Assembly (NCBI GenBank): GCA_017465905.1
Contig: JAFTVE010000047.1
Coordinates: 1 to 64,000, forward strand
Source of the DNA: Bacteroidaceae bacterium
Lineage (GTDB): Bacteria > Bacteroidota > Bacteroidia > Bacteroidales > Bacteroidaceae
Reading direction: 5' to 3'
DNA: 64,000 nucleotides
The notes below the pieces were generated by a model that was not told the origin of the DNA, ran no database searches, and saw nothing but the letters and a program-made list of their open reading frames with translations. A program made the position numbers and the translations under genes. Position 1 is the stretch's first letter, and every line of letters begins with the position of its first letter. This document shows, in pieces, positions 52,040 through 60,319 of this stretch.

Positions 52040-52206
52040 TAAAAAAGACAAAAGAAACAGCCTGCACCCCTGATGGGGTGCTTGCCGAGTTATGTCTGTG
52101 ATACGTGGCGGCAGGTAGCCGGAGCGTGTATGCTCGTCAGTGTGTCTGTATGTTGATCTTGTTCGTCGAAGGCGTTTCCGTTTTGTCTAAATTGACTGCA
52201 AATGTA
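52040..52206 (-). promoter_or_regulatory. Structured 5' leader of the CNNM-type gene, possible metal riboswitch
   Basis: A -7 element TACATTTG (minus strand, 52206-52199) starts a leader of about 165 nt. It contains GAGC/GCTC, TGCCG/CGGCA and a strong GCACCCC-ATCA-GGGGTGC hairpin (about 52062-52080), followed by a T/C-rich run before the start codon. I cannot match it to a known riboswitch class by eye. Confidence 0.4.
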
Positions 52207-52266
52207 CAACAATTAATAATAGAATTAAAATAAATAGGGTGAAAGATTCTAAAATAATGGTGCTTC

Positions 52267-53436
52267 TTAGTACACTTCCACTTTGGCAGCAGCTGTCTTG
52301 CACTTGTCGCGTAGCGCATCCATATCGCTGCCGTTGGGGGCGTTGCATACGACTACACCCATACGGCGGTTGAGCTTGGTGTAGGGCTTGCCAAAGATGC
52401 GGATGTCGGTGTCGGCCTCGGCTACAGCCTCTTCCATGCCGCGGTAGTGGGGTTGCTCCTTAGAGGCGATGGGGGAGAGGATGACGGCGCTGGCTCCCAT
52501 ACGGTACTGCTCAATCTCTGCGATAGGTAGGCCGAGTACGGCGCGAGCGTGCAGCTCAAACTCGTTAAGGCATTGTGTGCCGGCGAGGGTTACCATACCT
52601 GTATCGTGTGGTCGGGGCGACAGCTCAGAGAAGTATACGCCATTCTCGTTGCTGAGGAAGAACTCCACACCCCAGATACCGGCACCAGTGAGCGCCTCGG
52701 TCACCTTGGCTGCCATACGCTGGGCCTCGGCAAGGTGGTCGGGACGGATGGGGGCGGGTTGGAAGCTCTCGCGGTAGTCGCCACTCTTCTGTACGTGGCC
52801 GATGGGGGCACAGAAACGGGTAGGCCCATTCTTTTGAGTCACGGTGAGCAGGGTAATCTCGCTGTCGAAGTGGATGAATTCCTCAATGATAAGCTCTTTG
52901 ATGTCGCCACGGCTGCCCTCGCATCCGTATATCCATGCCTGCTCCAGCTCGTCGGCACTCTTTACGAGCGACTGTCCCTTGCCCGATGACGACATCAGAG
53001 GTTTCACCACACAGGGGAAGCCTACCTTATCGGCTGCTTCGCGCAGCTCGTCGAGTGATTTGGCGTAGAAGTATTTGGCAGTTTTCAGTCCCAATTCTTT
53101 AGCGGCCAGGTCACGGATGGCCTTACGGTTCATCGTGTAGTTTACCGCCTTGGCACTGGGTACTACCTGTATGCCCTGTTCCTCGAATCCGTAGAGACGC
53201 TCTGTGCGGATGGCCTCTATCTCGGGTACTATGATGTCGGGCTTATGCTTGGCTACTACAGCTTCCAGCGCATCGCCATCGAGCATGCTGAATACCTCGT
53301 GCTCGTCGGCAACTTGCATGGCAGGAGCACCTTCATAGGCATCACAAGCAATTACATACTGGCCCAATCGCTTGGCAGCGATGACAAACTCTTTTCCCAA
53401 CTCGCCCGAACCGAGCAACAGAATCTTTTTAGTCAT
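52267..53436 (-). CDS. purT: Formate-dependent phosphoribosylglycinamide formyltransferase PurT
   Basis: The 389-residue ATP-grasp enzyme begins [23 protein letters not shown]. It contains [14 protein letters not shown] (ATP-binding loop), [29 protein letters not shown] and the C-terminal [18 protein letters not shown]. It makes formyl-GAR from GAR, formate and ATP in purine synthesis. The start at 53436 is at the ATP-grasp N terminus. Confidence 0.97.
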   Translation of the reverse strand: MTKKILLLGSGELGKEFVIAAKRLGQYVIACDAYEGAPAMQVADEHEVFSMLDGDALEAVVAKHKPDIIVPEIEAIRTERLYGFEEQGIQVVPSAKAVNYTMNRKAIRDLAAKELGLKTAKYFYAKSLDELREAADKVGFPCVVKPLMSSSGKGQSLVKSADELEQAWIYGCEGSRGDIKELIIEEFIHFDSEITLLTVTQKNGPTRFCAPIGHVQKSGDYRESFQPAPIRPDHLAEAQRMAAKVTEALTGAGIWGVEFFLSNENGVYFSELSPRPHDTGMVTLAGTQCLNEFELHARAVLGLPIAEIEQYRMGASAVILSPIASKEQPHYRGMEEAVAEADTDIRIFGKPYTKLNRRMGVVVCNAPNGSDMDALRDKCKTAAAKVEVY

Positions 53437-53640
53437 AATCGTCGTATTGTCTTTGTTTATCTTTATGACTGCGAAGATAATGCAAATTTTCCATAGGGCG
53501 AAGTCTGTATGAAGATTTTTCAACTTTAGCCGATAAAACAATTCGTTTCCTTCAGCCTAATGCTGCCTTTAATAAACAAAGGAGGGTATATTTAGATTGC
53601 GGCTTGGGATGCTTGCGCTCGACTCGCTCGAGAAATACAC

Positions 53641-53679
53641 GAATAAATTTGGTGTTTCGCTCACCTTGCACTAATTTTA
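53641..53679 (+). promoter_or_regulatory. Upstream degenerate copy of the lon promoter
   Basis: TTTG (53648-53651), 20 bp, TAATTTTA (53672-53679). The spacer GTGTTTCGCTCACCTTGCAC is nearly the same as the main lon promoter's, but the -7 has lost its final G. The 366-bp purT-lon gap holds these two promoter copies and no gene. Confidence 0.65.
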
Positions 53680-53723
53680 GTCTCGCTTTGCAAGTCAGAA
53701 ATCAGGCTGCGGATCGGAAAAAT

Positions 53724-53764
53724 ACAAGTAAACTTGCTTTTTCGCTCGCCTTGCACTAATTTTG
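53724..53764 (+). promoter_or_regulatory. Main lon promoter with a palindromic -33 box
   Basis: TTG (53734-53736), a 20-bp spacer CTTTTTCGCTCGCCTTGCAC, and TAATTTTG (53757-53764). The -33 is the right arm of the perfect palindrome CAAGT-AA-ACTTG. The ATG of lon lies about 40 bp further. Confidence 0.85.
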
Positions 53765-53802
53765 CACCCTTAATTGGCTAGGTATGCCTCAACAGACTGA
53801 CT

Positions 53803-56256
53803 ATGATAAAAAGCAAACTATATTTCGACACTAATGAACCCGAGGAATCGGGACACTCCATTTCTCTCATCGCCGACTTTGACGGCAATGAGGAAACTCT
53901 CTTTGACAATGCATTGGAGCCTATAATGTCTATACTCCCGTTGCGTAACATGGTACTGTTTCCCGGCATCGTGTTGCCTGTGTCGGTAGGGCGAAAGAGC
54001 TCTTTGCGCCTTATTAAGGACGCCTTTAAGCAGGAAAAGGCCATCGGCGTATTCTGCCAGCGTTCTCCTGAGACAGAAGACCCCGTTCAGAAGGATCTTT
54101 ATGAGATAGGTACTGCAGCTCGCGTGGTGCGCATCTTCGAGATGCCCGATCAGACCACTACGGTCATCCTGCAGGGTATGCAACGCTTGAAGCTGACTGC
54201 TGTTACAACCACACGACCCTATTTGAAGGGTGAGGCCGAAACACTCACCGAGGTGCTTCCTCGCCGTAACAGCCGTGAGTTTCGCGCTATCGTGGACAAC
54301 TGCAAGGACCTTGCCGTACGTTATGTGAAGAGCAATGAGGATATGCAACAGGATGCCGCATTTGCCATCAAGAATATCACTAATGGCATGTTCCTCATCA
54401 ACTTCGTGTGTTCCAACCTCCCCCTCGACATCAAGGAGAAGATGCAACTGCTTCAAGAGGAGTCGTTGCAGGAGCGTGCGATACACCTGCTCTCTATCCT
54501 CAATCGCGAGGTGCAGTTGGCCGACCTCAAGGCTACCATACAGATGCGTACTCGCGAAGATATCGACCAGCAACAGCGCGAGTACTTCTTGCAACAGCAA
54601 TTGAAGAATATTCAGGACGAACTGGGTGGTAGTGTGCAGGATCAGGATGTGGCCGAACTGCGCCAGAAGGCTATGAAGAAGATGTGGACCATGGAGGTGG
54701 CCGATGTCTTCGAAAAGGAGGTGCTTAAACTGGAGCGCATCAATCCCCAGTCGCCCGACTATAACGTGCAGCTCAATTATCTACAGGTGCTGCTGAGCCT
54801 GCCGTGGGGCGAGTACACCACCGACAATCTCGACATGAAGAATGCCCGCCGCGTGCTCGACCGCGACCACTATGGGCTGGAGAAGGTGAAAGAGCGCATC
54901 CTCGAACATTTGGCTGTGCTCAAGATGCGTGGCGACCTAAAATCGCCGATTCTCTGCCTTTATGGTCCTCCGGGAGTAGGTAAGACTTCGTTAGGCCGCT
55001 CCATCGCTAAAGCGTTGAAGCGCCAGTATGTGCGTATTTCGCTCGGTGGCGTGCACGACGAGGCCGAGATTCGCGGCCATCGTAAGACCTACATTGGTGC
55101 CATGCCTGGGCGCATCATCAAGAGCCTTGCCAAGGCTGGCTCATCCAACCCCGTGTTTATACTTGATGAGATTGACAAGATCAGTCAGGCCAACCATAAC
55201 GGTGATCCCTCGTCGGCACTGCTCGAGGTGCTTGACCCTGAGCAGAACAATGCTTTTCACGATAACTTCCTCGATGTGGACTATGACCTCTCCAACGTGA
55301 TGTTCATCGCCACGGCCAATAACCTCGCTACCATACCGGCCCCGTTGCTCGACCGCATGGAACTCATCGAGGTGAGTGGCTATCTCACAGAGGAGAAGGT
55401 GGAGATTGCCCGCAAGCACCTTGTGCCCAAGCAAGAAGAAGCCAATGGCATCAAGAAGGGCTATATTAAAATAGGTAAGAAGACCCTCGAGGCTATCGTA
55501 GAGAACTATACCCGTGAGTCGGGTGTGCGCGAGCTCGATAAGAAGATAGGCAAGATATTCCGCCGCTTGGCATGCAGCTATGCCACTAACGGATATTTTG
55601 ACTATACTGACATCAAGCCCGACGAACTGCGCGACCTTCTTGGTGTGCAGGAGTATTCACGCGACCGCTATCAGGGCAACGAATATGCTGGTGTGGTGAC
55701 AGGTCTCGCTTGGACCGCCGTAGGTGGAGAGATTCTTTTTGTGGAGACTAGTCTGAGCCGTGGCAAGGGCAACAAACTCACCCTTACCGGCAATTTGGGT
55801 GATGTGATGAAGGAGTCGGCCATGCTTGCTCTCGAGTATATCAAGGCACATGCCACACTGCTCGATATCGACTATGAAGTGTTCGACAATTATAACATAC
55901 ATATTCATGTGCCTGAAGGTGCTGTCCCCAAAGATGGTCCCTCGGCAGGTATCACTATGGCTACTTCGCTTGCCTCGGCACTCACGCGTCGTAAGGTAAA
56001 GGCCAATCTTGCCATGACGGGTGAGATTAGCCTGCGTGGCAAGGTGCTTCCCGTGGGTGGCATCAAGGAAAAGATTCTTGCAGCCAAACGCGCAGGTATC
56101 AAGGAGATTATCCTTTGTGAGGAGAACCGTCGGAATATCGAGGAGATTCCTGAAGCATACCTTAAGGGACTCACCTTCCATTACGTCACCGATATTAAAG
56201 AGGTATGGCAGATAGCCCTATTGGACGAGAAAGTTGAAGGCCCGTCGCTCTCATAA
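53803..56256 (+). CDS. lon: ATP-dependent protease Lon
   Basis: The 817-residue protein has the Lon N-terminal substrate domain ([20 protein letters not shown]), Walker [13 protein letters not shown], Walker [11 protein letters not shown], and the C-terminal protease with catalytic Ser in [16 protein letters not shown] and Lys in the following [20 protein letters not shown] block. It degrades damaged and regulatory proteins. It is followed by tgt, 38 bp away. Confidence 0.98.
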   Translation: MIKSKLYFDTNEPEESGHSISLIADFDGNEETLFDNALEPIMSILPLRNMVLFPGIVLPVSVGRKSSLRLIKDAFKQEKAIGVFCQRSPETEDPVQKDLYEIGTAARVVRIFEMPDQTTTVILQGMQRLKLTAVTTTRPYLKGEAETLTEVLPRRNSREFRAIVDNCKDLAVRYVKSNEDMQQDAAFAIKNITNGMFLINFVCSNLPLDIKEKMQLLQEESLQERAIHLLSILNREVQLADLKATIQMRTREDIDQQQREYFLQQQLKNIQDELGGSVQDQDVAELRQKAMKKMWTMEVADVFEKEVLKLERINPQSPDYNVQLNYLQVLLSLPWGEYTTDNLDMKNARRVLDRDHYGLEKVKERILEHLAVLKMRGDLKSPILCLYGPPGVGKTSLGRSIAKALKRQYVRISLGGVHDEAEIRGHRKTYIGAMPGRIIKSLAKAGSSNPVFILDEIDKISQANHNGDPSSALLEVLDPEQNNAFHDNFLDVDYDLSNVMFIATANNLATIPAPLLDRMELIEVSGYLTEEKVEIARKHLVPKQEEANGIKKGYIKIGKKTLEAIVENYTRESGVRELDKKIGKIFRRLACSYATNGYFDYTDIKPDELRDLLGVQEYSRDRYQGNEYAGVVTGLAWTAVGGEILFVETSLSRGKGNKLTLTGNLGDVMKESAMLALEYIKAHATLLDIDYEVFDNYNIHIHVPEGAVPKDGPSAGITMATSLASALTRRKVKANLAMTGEISLRGKVLPVGGIKEKILAAKRAGIKEIILCEENRRNIEEIPEAYLKGLTFHYVTDIKEVWQIALLDEKVEGPSLS

Positions 56257-56294
56257 ATGACAATACAATTGAAGAATCTGAATTCAAGATAACT

Positions 56295-57428
56295 ATGTTG
56301 ACATTCCAACTCCAACACACCGACCCCAAGAGTAATGCCCGTGCAGGACTCATCACTACCGACCACGGGCAGATACAGACTCCTATCTTCATGCCTGTAG
56401 GTACTGTGGGTACAGTCAAGGGGGTCCACCTTACCGAATTGAAAGAGGATATCAAGGCTCAGATTATTCTGGGCAATACGTATCATCTATATCTGCGTCC
56501 GGGGCTGGAGGTGATAGAGAAGGCTGGTGGCCTGCATAGGTTCAACGGCTTCGACCGCCCTATGCTCACCGACAGTGGTGGCTTCCAGGTGTTTTCGCTC
56601 TCGGGTATCCGCAAGATGCGTGAAGAGGGTGTGGAGTTCCGCTCCCATATCGATGGCTCGAAACACCTGTTCACTCCCGAGCGAGTGATGGATATTGAGC
56701 GCACCATAGGTGCCGACATCATGATGGCCTTTGACGAATGTGCTCCTGGTACGGCCGACTATGATTATGCCAAGAAGTCAATGGCGCTTACACACCGCTG
56801 GCTCGACCGCTGCCTCAAGCGCTTCAATGAGACAGAGCCCAAGTATGGCTACCATCAGTCGCTCTTCCCCATTGTGCAGGGTTGCGTATACCCCGACCTG
56901 CGCCGTCAGTCGGCCGAGTTTATTGCTTCGAAAGGTGCCGAGGGTAACGCTATCGGTGGACTTGCAGTAGGTGAGCCCACCGAGAAAATGTACGAGATGA
57001 TTGAAGTGGTCAATGAGATACTCCCTACCGACAAACCGCGCTACTTGATGGGAGTGGGTACCCCGATGAATCTCCTCGAAGGCATTGAGCGTGGCGTGGA
57101 TATGTTCGATTGCGTGATGCCTACTCGCAATGGACGCAACGGCATGCTCTTTACCAAGGACGGCATTATAAATATGAAGAACAAGAAGTGGGAGATGGAC
57201 TTCTCGCCCATAGAGGCCGATGGTGCATCCGTCGTTGATACCCTTTACTCCAAAGCCTACCTGCGCCATCTCTTCCACGCACAGGAGTTGCTGGCCATGC
57301 AGATAGCCTCGGTGCATAATCTTGCCTTCTACCTTTGGCTGGTAGGCGAAGCCCGTAAGCATATCATTGCCGGTGATTTCTCTACATGGAAGTCTATGAT
57401 GGTGAAGCGGTTGGCAACACGTCTGTAA
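56295..57428 (+). CDS. tgt: Queuine/preQ1 tRNA-guanine transglycosylase
   Basis: The 377-residue TIM-barrel enzyme has the catalytic Asp regions LTDSGGFQVFSL and MFDCVMPTRNGRNG. It inserts preQ1 at position 34 of tRNAs with GUN anticodons. Although typical bacterial TGTs have a C-terminal zinc site (CxCxxC...H), no such cysteine cluster is evident here by eye: in the corresponding stretch one reads KDGIINMKNKKWEMDFSP. This zinc-less form appears to be a Bacteroidota feature. It is downstream of lon. Confidence 0.95.
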   Translation: MLTFQLQHTDPKSNARAGLITTDHGQIQTPIFMPVGTVGTVKGVHLTELKEDIKAQIILGNTYHLYLRPGLEVIEKAGGLHRFNGFDRPMLTDSGGFQVFSLSGIRKMREEGVEFRSHIDGSKHLFTPERVMDIERTIGADIMMAFDECAPGTADYDYAKKSMALTHRWLDRCLKRFNETEPKYGYHQSLFPIVQGCVYPDLRRQSAEFIASKGAEGNAIGGLAVGEPTEKMYEMIEVVNEILPTDKPRYLMGVGTPMNLLEGIERGVDMFDCVMPTRNGRNGMLFTKDGIINMKNKKWEMDFSPIEADGASVVDTLYSKAYLRHLFHAQELLAMQIASVHNLAFYLWLVGEARKHIIAGDFSTWKSMMVKRLATRL

Positions 57429-57467
57429 ATTCCAACTGGCCCCTGTAAAGTATTGAATGCTATATGA

Positions 57468-57503
57468 AAAAAGTAAGGAAGCACATGTGCATCCTTACTT
57501 TTT
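57468..57503 (+). terminator. Terminator after tgt (and tRNA-Pro)
   Basis: AAAAAGTAAGGA and TCCTTACTTTTT form a perfect 12-bp stem with a 12-base loop. It works for both the rightward lon-tgt and the leftward tRNA-Pro transcripts. Confidence 0.9.
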
Positions 57504-57504
57504 G

Positions 57505-57577
57505 TCGGAAAGAGGCGACTCGAACGCCCGACCCCTACGTCCCGAACGTAGTGCGCTACCAACTGCGCTACTTTCCG
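57505..57577 (-). tRNA. tRNA-Pro (anticodon CGG)
   Basis: On the minus strand: acceptor CGGAAAG/CTTTCCG, D arm GCGC...GCGC, anticodon stem CTACG/CGTAG with loop TTCGGGA, T loop TTCGAGT, and discriminator A. CCA is not encoded. Confidence 0.94.
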
Positions 57578-57586
57578 ATTCGCCTG

Positions 57587-57628
57587 CAAAATTAGTGCAA
57601 ACCGAATGAAAAAGCAAATTTATTTGCG
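57587..57628 (-). promoter_or_regulatory. tRNA-Pro promoter with a palindromic -33 box
   Basis: Minus strand: TTTG (57618-57615), a 20-bp spacer CTTTTTCATTCGGTTTGCAC, TAATTTTG (57594-57587). The -33 overlaps the perfect palindrome GCAAAT-TT-ATTTGC (57614-57627). Confidence 0.88.
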
Positions 57629-57714
57629 TTTTTCTGAGGTGCCGCCTAATTTCTGTTTGTGAAACAAACTAAAGTGAGTGCAAACCGAATGAAAAAGCAA
57701 ATTTATTTGCGTTT
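57594..57714. repeat. 38-bp perfect direct repeat of the tRNA-Pro promoter upstream part
   Basis: Bases 57594-57631 recur exactly at 57677-57714. The outer copy contains the -33 palindrome and spacer but its -7 position reads TCACTTTA, so it is probably a dead promoter. Confidence 0.88.
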
Positions 57715-57762
57715 ATAAGCAGATTTCATGGATTGCAGAGACACTGTGTGTCGCCGATGTGT

Positions 57763-57955
57763 TACCTTTGCATCAATTAGGGCATGTTCCCTTCGGGCGT
57801 CGACCTAAAGGTCGGAGAGGGGAGGATGGGACTCTCTTTATCCGTATTGTGCGTAGCTTAGGGTTGGAATTGACTGTTCTACTGCAGGCGTGGCTAACGA
57901 CTTCCTCGTTAATATAAAAAGCCCCCTTCGGAAGAAGGAGGCTCTTTATATCTCG
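57763..57955 (+). other. Orphan promoter-like element, hairpins and terminator: possible small RNA
   Basis: TACCTTTG (57763-57770) is followed by about 180 bp without a gene that contains CGACCT/AGGTCG (about 57801-57815), AACGA/TCGTT and a strong hairpin at 57918-57950 (AGCCCCCTTC/GAAGGAGGCT) with T on both sides. The -33 is not convincing. The last hairpin is surely the rplS terminator on the minus strand; a rightward RNA is only possible. Confidence 0.35.
57918..57950 (-). terminator. rplS terminator
   Basis: On the minus strand, AGCCTCCTTC and GAAGGGGGCT pair around a short loop and are followed by TTTTTATAT, about 20 bp after the rplS stop. Confidence 0.85.
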
Positions 57956-57969
57956 TAATACGTAGGTGA

Positions 57970-58335
57970 TTACTTAGAGGTAACAACTCGTTTTTCTTTG
58001 ATACGAGCCTTCTTACCGGTAAGCGCACGCAGATAGTACAACTTAGCGCGACGAACCTTACCAACCTTGTTCACTACGATGCTGTCGATAGCCGGTGAGT
58101 TGATGGGGAAGATACGCTCAACACCTACAGTACCCGACATCTTACGTACAGTAAAACGCTTGTTGTAGCCGTGACCTGAAATCTTGATTACCACACCGCG
58201 GTAGAGCTGTACACGCTCCTTGTTACCCTCGACAATACGATAAGCTACGGTTACGGTGTCACCAGCCTTGAATGCGGGAACCTGACCCTCTTTACCAGTA
58301 GCAAATGCCTCTTCAGCAATTTTAATTAAATCCAT
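57970..58335 (-). CDS. rplS: 50S ribosomal protein L19
   Basis: The 121-residue protein has the L19 signatures [26 protein letters not shown] and [16 protein letters not shown], then a basic C terminus ([21 protein letters not shown]). It sits at the 30S-50S interface. Confidence 0.97.
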   Translation of the reverse strand: MDLIKIAEEAFATGKEGQVPAFKAGDTVTVAYRIVEGNKERVQLYRGVVIKISGHGYNKRFTVRKMSGTVGVERIFPINSPAIDSIVVNKVGKVRRAKLYYLRALTGKKARIKEKRVVTSK

Positions 58336-58528
58336 TTCTTTTAATTATTAATTGTTATATCGTCCCAACGCAACATATCAAGTTACTCTTCCTATGACAG
58401 CGATTGCGCGAAAGCGACGACAAAGGTAGGTCTTTTTTACAATACAGCAAAATAAACCTGTCATTTTTTGCCATTTAAGCCAAAATTATCGTACTTTTGC
58501 CATCACATAAACCAACAAAGAGAGAATA

Positions 58529-60226
58529 ATGAAAACTACACGTCACAACATGCGGCCTACTTGGCTCATATTAATATATGTGTTATGCTTGGCAGCCTGC
58601 CATCCGCGCCATGAGGTCGCCCACATGAGCGGCACGCGCCACGAGATTGGTGCAGCGCTTGACTCGGCACCCCATGCCCTGGCAACAGAGTACCTCACAC
58701 GCTTCCAAGAAGAGGTGCGCCGCATACAGGCACCCGTACTGGGCGTGAGCAAGCAATACATGGAGGCTGGGCGCCCCGAGAGCCTGCTGTCGAACCTTAC
58801 GGCCGACATCTTGCGCGAGGCGTCTTTAAAGTATGGTGGAGCAATAGCAGACGTAGGCATCATGAATATGGGCGGACTGCGCAGTTCACTGCCCGAGGGC
58901 AACATCACAGTGGGCGACGTGTACAAGGTGTTCCCCTTCGAGAACAAGCTCTTCACACTGACACTGACGGGCGAGCAGCTTCTCGACCTCTTCAGACGCT
59001 TTGCTGCCGTAGGCGGACAGGGCATCAGCGGAGCCGAAATCGTCATCGGCCAAGCAAACGGGCAGCCCTGCCTGACACAGGCAACTGTGGCAGGAAAACC
59101 CATCCGTAAGGACAAGACCTACCGCATAGCCACCATCGACTACCTCGCCGAGGGAAACGACGGCATGAGCACCCTGCGCGACGGCACCGAACGCCGACTC
59201 TTCGACACGCTCACCCTACGCCAAGTGGTGACCAACTATATCATGGAGCAAACCAAGCAGGGCAACATGATAGAATCAAGGTTGGAAGGAAGGGTTAAGA
59301 GCCTGACCACTGGCATCGCGAAAAAGATTGATAAAAAAGAATCCCCGATTGCAACAAAAACGACCACATCCGCTCCTTCTGAGGAATTGGCTGAAAATAA
59401 GTCCTTAAGTGCCAATTCCAATACCTGCAGCGATGTCTGTAGCCCCCTCTCCTTGGGAGAGGGCGGGGGGAGAGGCCCCCACCTCACCATCCTCCACACG
59501 AGCGACACACACAGCTGCATCGAGCCCGACAGCAAGACGGGGCTGGGTGGCTATGTGCGCCGAGCCACCTTCGTGGAGCAGGTGCGCAGGGACAATCCCA
59601 AGGCGCTGCTGGTCGACTGTGGCGACTTCTCGCAAGGCTCGCTCTACTACAACCTCTTCAAGGGAACAACCGAGGTGGTGATGATGAATGTCATTGGCTA
59701 CGATGTGGCCACTATAGGCAATCACGAGTTCGACTTCGGCCTCGACAACATGATGCGCATCTTCGCCATGGCCGAATTTCCTATCGTGTCCACCAACTAT
59801 GACTTCACGAGCACCGTCGTGGAGGCTTTCGTGCGCCCCTATCACGTCATCAAGGTCGACGGGGTGCGCGTCGGGTTCGTCGGCGTAGGTCCCCAGCTGG
59901 AGGGCTTGGTGGCCGAGGCCAACTGCAAGGACGTGAAGTACCGCGACCCCATCGTGACAGCCGACTCCATAGCAGCCATCCTCAAGGAGCAGGAACGGTG
60001 CGACGTGGTGGTGTGCCTCTCGCATCTGGGATGGAAAACGGGCAATGGCGTCGACGACGAGCACCTGATTGCCGGCACTCGCCACCTTGACCTCGTACTC
60101 GGCGGACACACCCACTCCTACTTCAAGGAACCGCTCTACTACAAAAACCTCGACGGACGCGACATCATGCTGATGCATGTGGGGAAGAACGGACAATACG
60201 TGAGCGAGACGGTGATTGGGTTTTAG
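58529..60226 (+). CDS. 5'-nucleotidase with permuted domains (C-terminal domain first, then metallophosphatase)
   Basis: The 565-residue lipoprotein (signal up to CLAACHPR) has a 5'-nucleotidase C-terminal domain first (LLSNLTADILREASLKYGG..., NMGGLRSSLPEGNITVGDVYKVFPF), residues about 60-255. After a low-complexity linker comes the calcineurin-like metallophosphatase (ILHTSDTHS, VDCGDFSQGS, IGNHEFDFG, LSHLGW, GGHTHSYF), residues about 315-565. This is the reverse of UshA. In related genomes the two halves are usually separate neighbouring genes (from memory), so this looks like a fusion. The linker contains SPLSLGEGGGRG, encoded by a hairpin repeat usually found between genes. Confidence 0.88.
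   Translation: MKTTRHNMRPTWLILIYVLCLAACHPRHEVAHMSGTRHEIGAALDSAPHALATEYLTRFQEEVRRIQAPVLGVSKQYMEAGRPESLLSNLTADILREASLKYGGAIADVGIMNMGGLRSSLPEGNITVGDVYKVFPFENKLFTLTLTGEQLLDLFRRFAAVGGQGISGAEIVIGQANGQPCLTQATVAGKPIRKDKTYRIATIDYLAEGNDGMSTLRDGTERRLFDTLTLRQVVTNYIMEQTKQGNMIESRLEGRVKSLTTGIAKKIDKKESPIATKTTTSAPSEELAENKSLSANSNTCSDVCSPLSLGEGGGRGPHLTILHTSDTHSCIEPDSKTGLGGYVRRATFVEQVRRDNPKALLVDCGDFSQGSLYYNLFKGTTEVVMMNVIGYDVATIGNHEFDFGLDNMMRIFAMAEFPIVSTNYDFTSTVVEAFVRPYHVIKVDGVRVGFVGVGPQLEGLVAEANCKDVKYRDPIVTADSIAAILKEQERCDVVVCLSHLGWKTGNGVDDEHLIAGTRHLDLVLGGHTHSYFKEPLYYKNLDGRDIMLMHVGKNGQYVSETVIGF
59443..59482. repeat. CCCCTCTCC...GGAGAGGGG-type hairpin repeat inside the nucleotidase gene
   Basis: CCCTCTCC-TTG-GGAGAGGG with a G-rich tail, in the linker between the two domains. 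This kind of hairpin is a common intergenic repeat whose translation (PLSLGEG) is recognisable in many genomes. Confidence 0.7.
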
Positions 60227-60319
60227 GGTTGATGAATGATGGTTTATGGTTGAGGGTGAAGGGTTATGGGGGCCTTAGAGCTCTTAAAGACCCTAGAGAC
60301 TTTAGAGAATCCCTTACCC

